Assembly: GCA_022606425.2 (NCBI GenBank)
Contig: JAHDVF020001350.1
Coordinates: 806,001 to 870,000, forward strand
Source of the DNA: Lepidostoma basale
Taxonomy: Eukaryota; Arthropoda; Insecta; Trichoptera; Lepidostomatidae
Reading direction: 5' to 3'
Length of the DNA stretch: 64,000 bases
In this document: positions 61,896-64,000 of the stretch, piece by piece
Numbering within the stretch: position 1 is the first letter of the stretch
Layout: each line of letters opens with the position of its first letter
Notes under the pieces: model-generated
What the model saw: the letters and a program-made list of their open reading frames with translations, nothing else
The model's database searches: none
What the model was told of the DNA's origin: nothing
Program-made: the position numbers and the translations under genes

Positions 61896-62190
61896 GAACT
61901 CGGAAGAATCAGTGTATGAATGTAGAAGAAGCTAGACATGTGTGCGTCAATGTGGAGAAGTATAGCGGTCCATTCTCTCATCCAACCCTTCCAGGGAAAC
62001 AAGGTGGTGTTTTTTTTATCAGGGTTTTTCATGTTTGTTATAAATAAACAAAAATATTAAACTAACTAACCATCACGCAATCTCCGCGTAGGCAGAAAGA
62101 TTGTACCACTACAATATTCTTTCCTTACATCTCGATTCCTCAACATTCATACATCATGTCATGCACGGACGTCGATTTCTCGGCATTGTT
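61895..62190. mobile_element. Two LINE-A scraps, opposite strands
   Basis: 61895-62010 plus (RTRKNQCMNVEEARHVC.., PFQGN) lacks the tail; 62058-62190 minus has TTAAACTAACTAACC, then ACMT and MNVEES-like codons. Confidence 0.65.
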
Positions 62191-62254
62191 TATTGCGACC
62201 GTATATTAGATTTAACAAAACAATTGTATGAGGGAAAAAAATATTTTGTTATTT

Positions 62255-62335
62255 TAAATTTCATCGTAGAAGTTAAAATCCACTAATATTTGTGTCATCG
62301 ACCGGTTTCGCCGTCTAATGGTACCTGTAACAATT
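62255..62335 (-). repeat. h4-like motif
   Basis: Minus: GACGGCGAAACCGGTCGATGACAC followed by AACTTCTACGATGAAATTT: boxes GAAA, CCGG, UC as in h4 without the core stem. Confidence 0.4.
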
Positions 62336-62464
62336 TTTGCTATGCTTATTTGTACCTGTATATGAAATGAAAATGGTGGGGGGTAGAAGTTAAACGATTC
62401 TATATAATCCATTAGTGTTCGAACAGTTTTATTATTACTATTTTAATTTTATTAATGATTTAAT

Positions 62465-63078
62465 GATGCATGTCGGAAAGTCAAAGGTGTTGGTTTTTGA
62501 AAGGGAAGAGCAAATGACAGTTTGTAACATAAGTGTGAACGAAGAGAACTTGGAGAAGGTGAGTGAATTTGAGTATTAAGCAGGTGCGGGTAACAAACTG
62601 AATGGAACTTTAAAAATAGTTATTGGAAACAAGAATTTATCAATGAAAGCGAAAACGGCCGTTCACAATGGATTTCTGGTCCCAACGTATGTGTGGTAGA
62701 ACGATATACGACAGAATCTCAAATGCTGATATAAGAAAGGAATGTAGAGCGGAAGAAGGTATTATGAACAAAATTATGAAAGGATCGCTGCGTTGGTTCG
62801 GACATATGGAGCGCATGGATGGAGAAAGAATGGTTAAGAAAGTATACGTTAATGATGTAAATGGAGTACGGAGTCGAGGCAGACCGAGGAAAACATGGCA
62901 TGACCAAATTAATTAAATTTTAAAGGTTGGTCATGTTAGAAGTCGGAAGAATCGACGTGCTTGTATGACTCGCTGTATGAATGTGGAGGAACCTAGAGAG
63001 GTGTGCCAGAATAGAGGAGTGTGGCGGTCCATTCTCACTGCTCCCTGCGAGGAAACGGCGTGATGGTTTGTTTGTTAA
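62465..63078 (+). mobile_element. LINE-A, RT thumb to tail, internally deleted
   Basis: GKSKVLVFEREEQMTVCNISVNEENLEKV, AGAGNKLNGTLKIVIGNKNLSMKAKTAVHNGFLVP, then a jump to RMCGRTIYDRISNADIRKECRAEEGIMNKIMKGSLRWFGHMERMDGERMVKKVYVNDVNGVRSRGRPRKTWHDQIN (frame 62668-62916), ACMTRCMNVEEPREVCQNRGVW and GETA stop with a TTTGTTTGTTAAT tail instead of TTAG. Confidence 0.85.
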
Positions 63079-63439
63079 TTTTATTATACGAGTACCTACG
63101 AGTATATTGATAAAATTATTTTTAGTTTCTATTATACATTTAATGTATATATTATTAAAATGCAATTGAATAGGATCCTTGAAAAGAGTAAATAAAATAA
63201 ATAATTGAAAAGGGCAAATTAAACAAAGGACGTATTGTCTGTAGGGCCGTGACTCAAGGAGAGCGTTTTGCGACGAAGGGATTTGCGAAATGCTAAAAGC
63301 ATGTAGGACCCGCAGCCTCATGTGTCCTCCCCTTGCCCACTGTGTTACCTATTCACCTGAAACTTTTCCACAATGACAACTCTTATTAAAAAAAATTCAA
63401 AAAATCCATTACAATATGTATTTAATTTTATTCCATTTC

Positions 63440-63550
63440 GATTTTAGTTTCGTGCGGATTTAGCAGCTTGCTGCCGTATTCTAGTTCTTCATCACTAGAA
63501 GATGGTAGCAAGCTGCTGAAACCGGTCGATGCAAAAAAATAAATACATAC
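63440..63550 (+). repeat. h4 hammerhead-like inverted pair
   Basis: GCAGCTTGCTGCC (63463-63475) and GGTAGCAAGCTGCTGAAACC (63504-63523) face each other. Plus: CTAGAAGA (CUGAAGA with an extra A), T, stem GTAG/CTGC, GAAA, CCGG, TC. Degenerate core. Confidence 0.4.
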
Positions 63551-63564
63551 ATATTACGAGTACT

Positions 63565-63890
63565 TTCTTCTTCTTCAAGTGCCCTGTCGGCCCCCCAACG
63601 TTGGCGATCACCTCGGCGCTGTAGCTCGCCTTATGACTTTGGTATTGGTAACCATATCTGTCCAGGGAATTTTGAGCAATCGGCGATACAGCCACATTTC
63701 AAAAGTCTGTTCATTGAGTTGACATTTAAGGGCTACGTTTCACATCCATAAAATAAAACAGACCACACATAGCATTTGATCATTCTCTGGCGGAGTTTCA
63801 AATTTATGTTATTATATTATTTTATTGCAGAATAGTGATTTCATTTTATTAAATGGACTCTTGCTAGCTCAATTGTGTATTTAATAACGA
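63565..63890 (-). mobile_element. LINE-E 3' end with internal deletion
   Basis: TTCTTCTTCTTCAAGTGCC (tail complement), EVIANVGG, then a jump over about 160 bp to ATELR.., VTNT, RLLKIPWTD and MWLYRRL; same family as 34443. Confidence 0.75.
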
Positions 63891-63921
63891 GTATAAAGGA
63901 AATTAATATTTATATATTTTA

Positions 63922-63945
63922 TTAGTTAGTTAGTTAGTTAAATAA
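63922..63945 (+). mobile_element. LINE-A tail repeats only
   Basis: TTAGTTAGTTAGTTAGTTAA without the preceding LINE-A coding end. Confidence 0.4.
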
Positions 63946-64000
63946 AATAAATAAATAAATTAAGTACTCGTACCTTCCAAATCTTGCATACGATGGTTGA

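Noticed and set aside
62255..62335. Active hammerhead at GAAACCGGTC
   Set aside because: The core CUGANGA and stem II are missing; only the 3' boxes remain.
1773..63945. TTAGTTAG arrays as telomeric repeats
   Set aside because: The insect telomere unit is TTAGG. These runs are always 2-5 units of TTAG directly after the same GTGATGG LINE-A or SINE-A end, so they are retroelement tails.

Overview
This window looks like intergenic or intronic DNA from an AT-rich, transposon-rich arthropod genome, most likely an insect. The evidence is the mix of CR1/Daphne-, Jockey- and RTE-type LINE ends, tRNA-derived SINEs, Helitron ends, hAT and mariner-type remnants, and many foldback repeats. I cannot name the order or species. 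I found no convincing host protein gene, no rRNA, no functional tRNA gene and no CRISPR array. Long open frames are pieces of reverse transcriptase (RT) C-termini, almost all 5'-truncated, frameshifted or stopped. | LAYOUT. 0-6 kb: LINE ends (family B at 70, LINE-A at 1264/2631/3138, Jockey end at 5096) and single-copy AT-rich DNA. 5.6-6.9 kb: hammerhead-like repeats and a foldback element. 7-13.4 kb: LINE ends with clean target-site duplications (TSDs), a full-length LINE-A-tailed SINE (10460-10933) and a MITE. 14.5-18 kb: further hammerhead-family repeats and a 120-bp higher-order minisatellite. 18-31.7 kb: dense LINEs (longest 20790-21735), SINE-S copies, and the best hammerhead ribozyme candidates (25766-25815, 28318-28645). 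31.7-36.9 kb: Jockey-like and CR1-like RT pieces. 37-52.5 kb: more LINEs, a Helitron 5' end, a 600-bp foldback element, a GC-rich island and the most intact LINE-A 3' ORF (48672-49166). 52.57-57.63 kb: a candidate 5-kb Helitron with nested hAT elements, a SINE and RTE ends. 58-64 kb: a LINE-E copy broken by a small mariner-type transposon and by a 76-bp LINE-B insertion, then more LINE-A and hammerhead-family pieces. | HOW THE PARTS WORK TOGETHER. The elements form parasite networks rather than a gene pathway. LINE-A ends in a fixed 3' tail followed by (TTAG)n, and an unrelated SINE-like element carries that same tail, so it is presumably copied by the LINE-A RT. SINE-S carries a pol III A/B-box head. 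LINE-B ends in (TGATTTG)n-like repeats, and the RTE types end in (GAAGAA)n-like runs. Several repeat families with otherwise different sequences share a type I hammerhead blueprint: CUGANGA, one extra nucleotide, a stem II hairpin, GAAA, a 4-6 nt self-complementary stem III, then UH. This resembles the dimer-type hammerheads known from Penelope-like elements and retrozymes. It is the most interesting content of the window. | LIMITS. Everything was read by eye. Family names rest on recognised protein motifs, not searches, and boundaries are good to about 5-30 bases unless a TSD is given.
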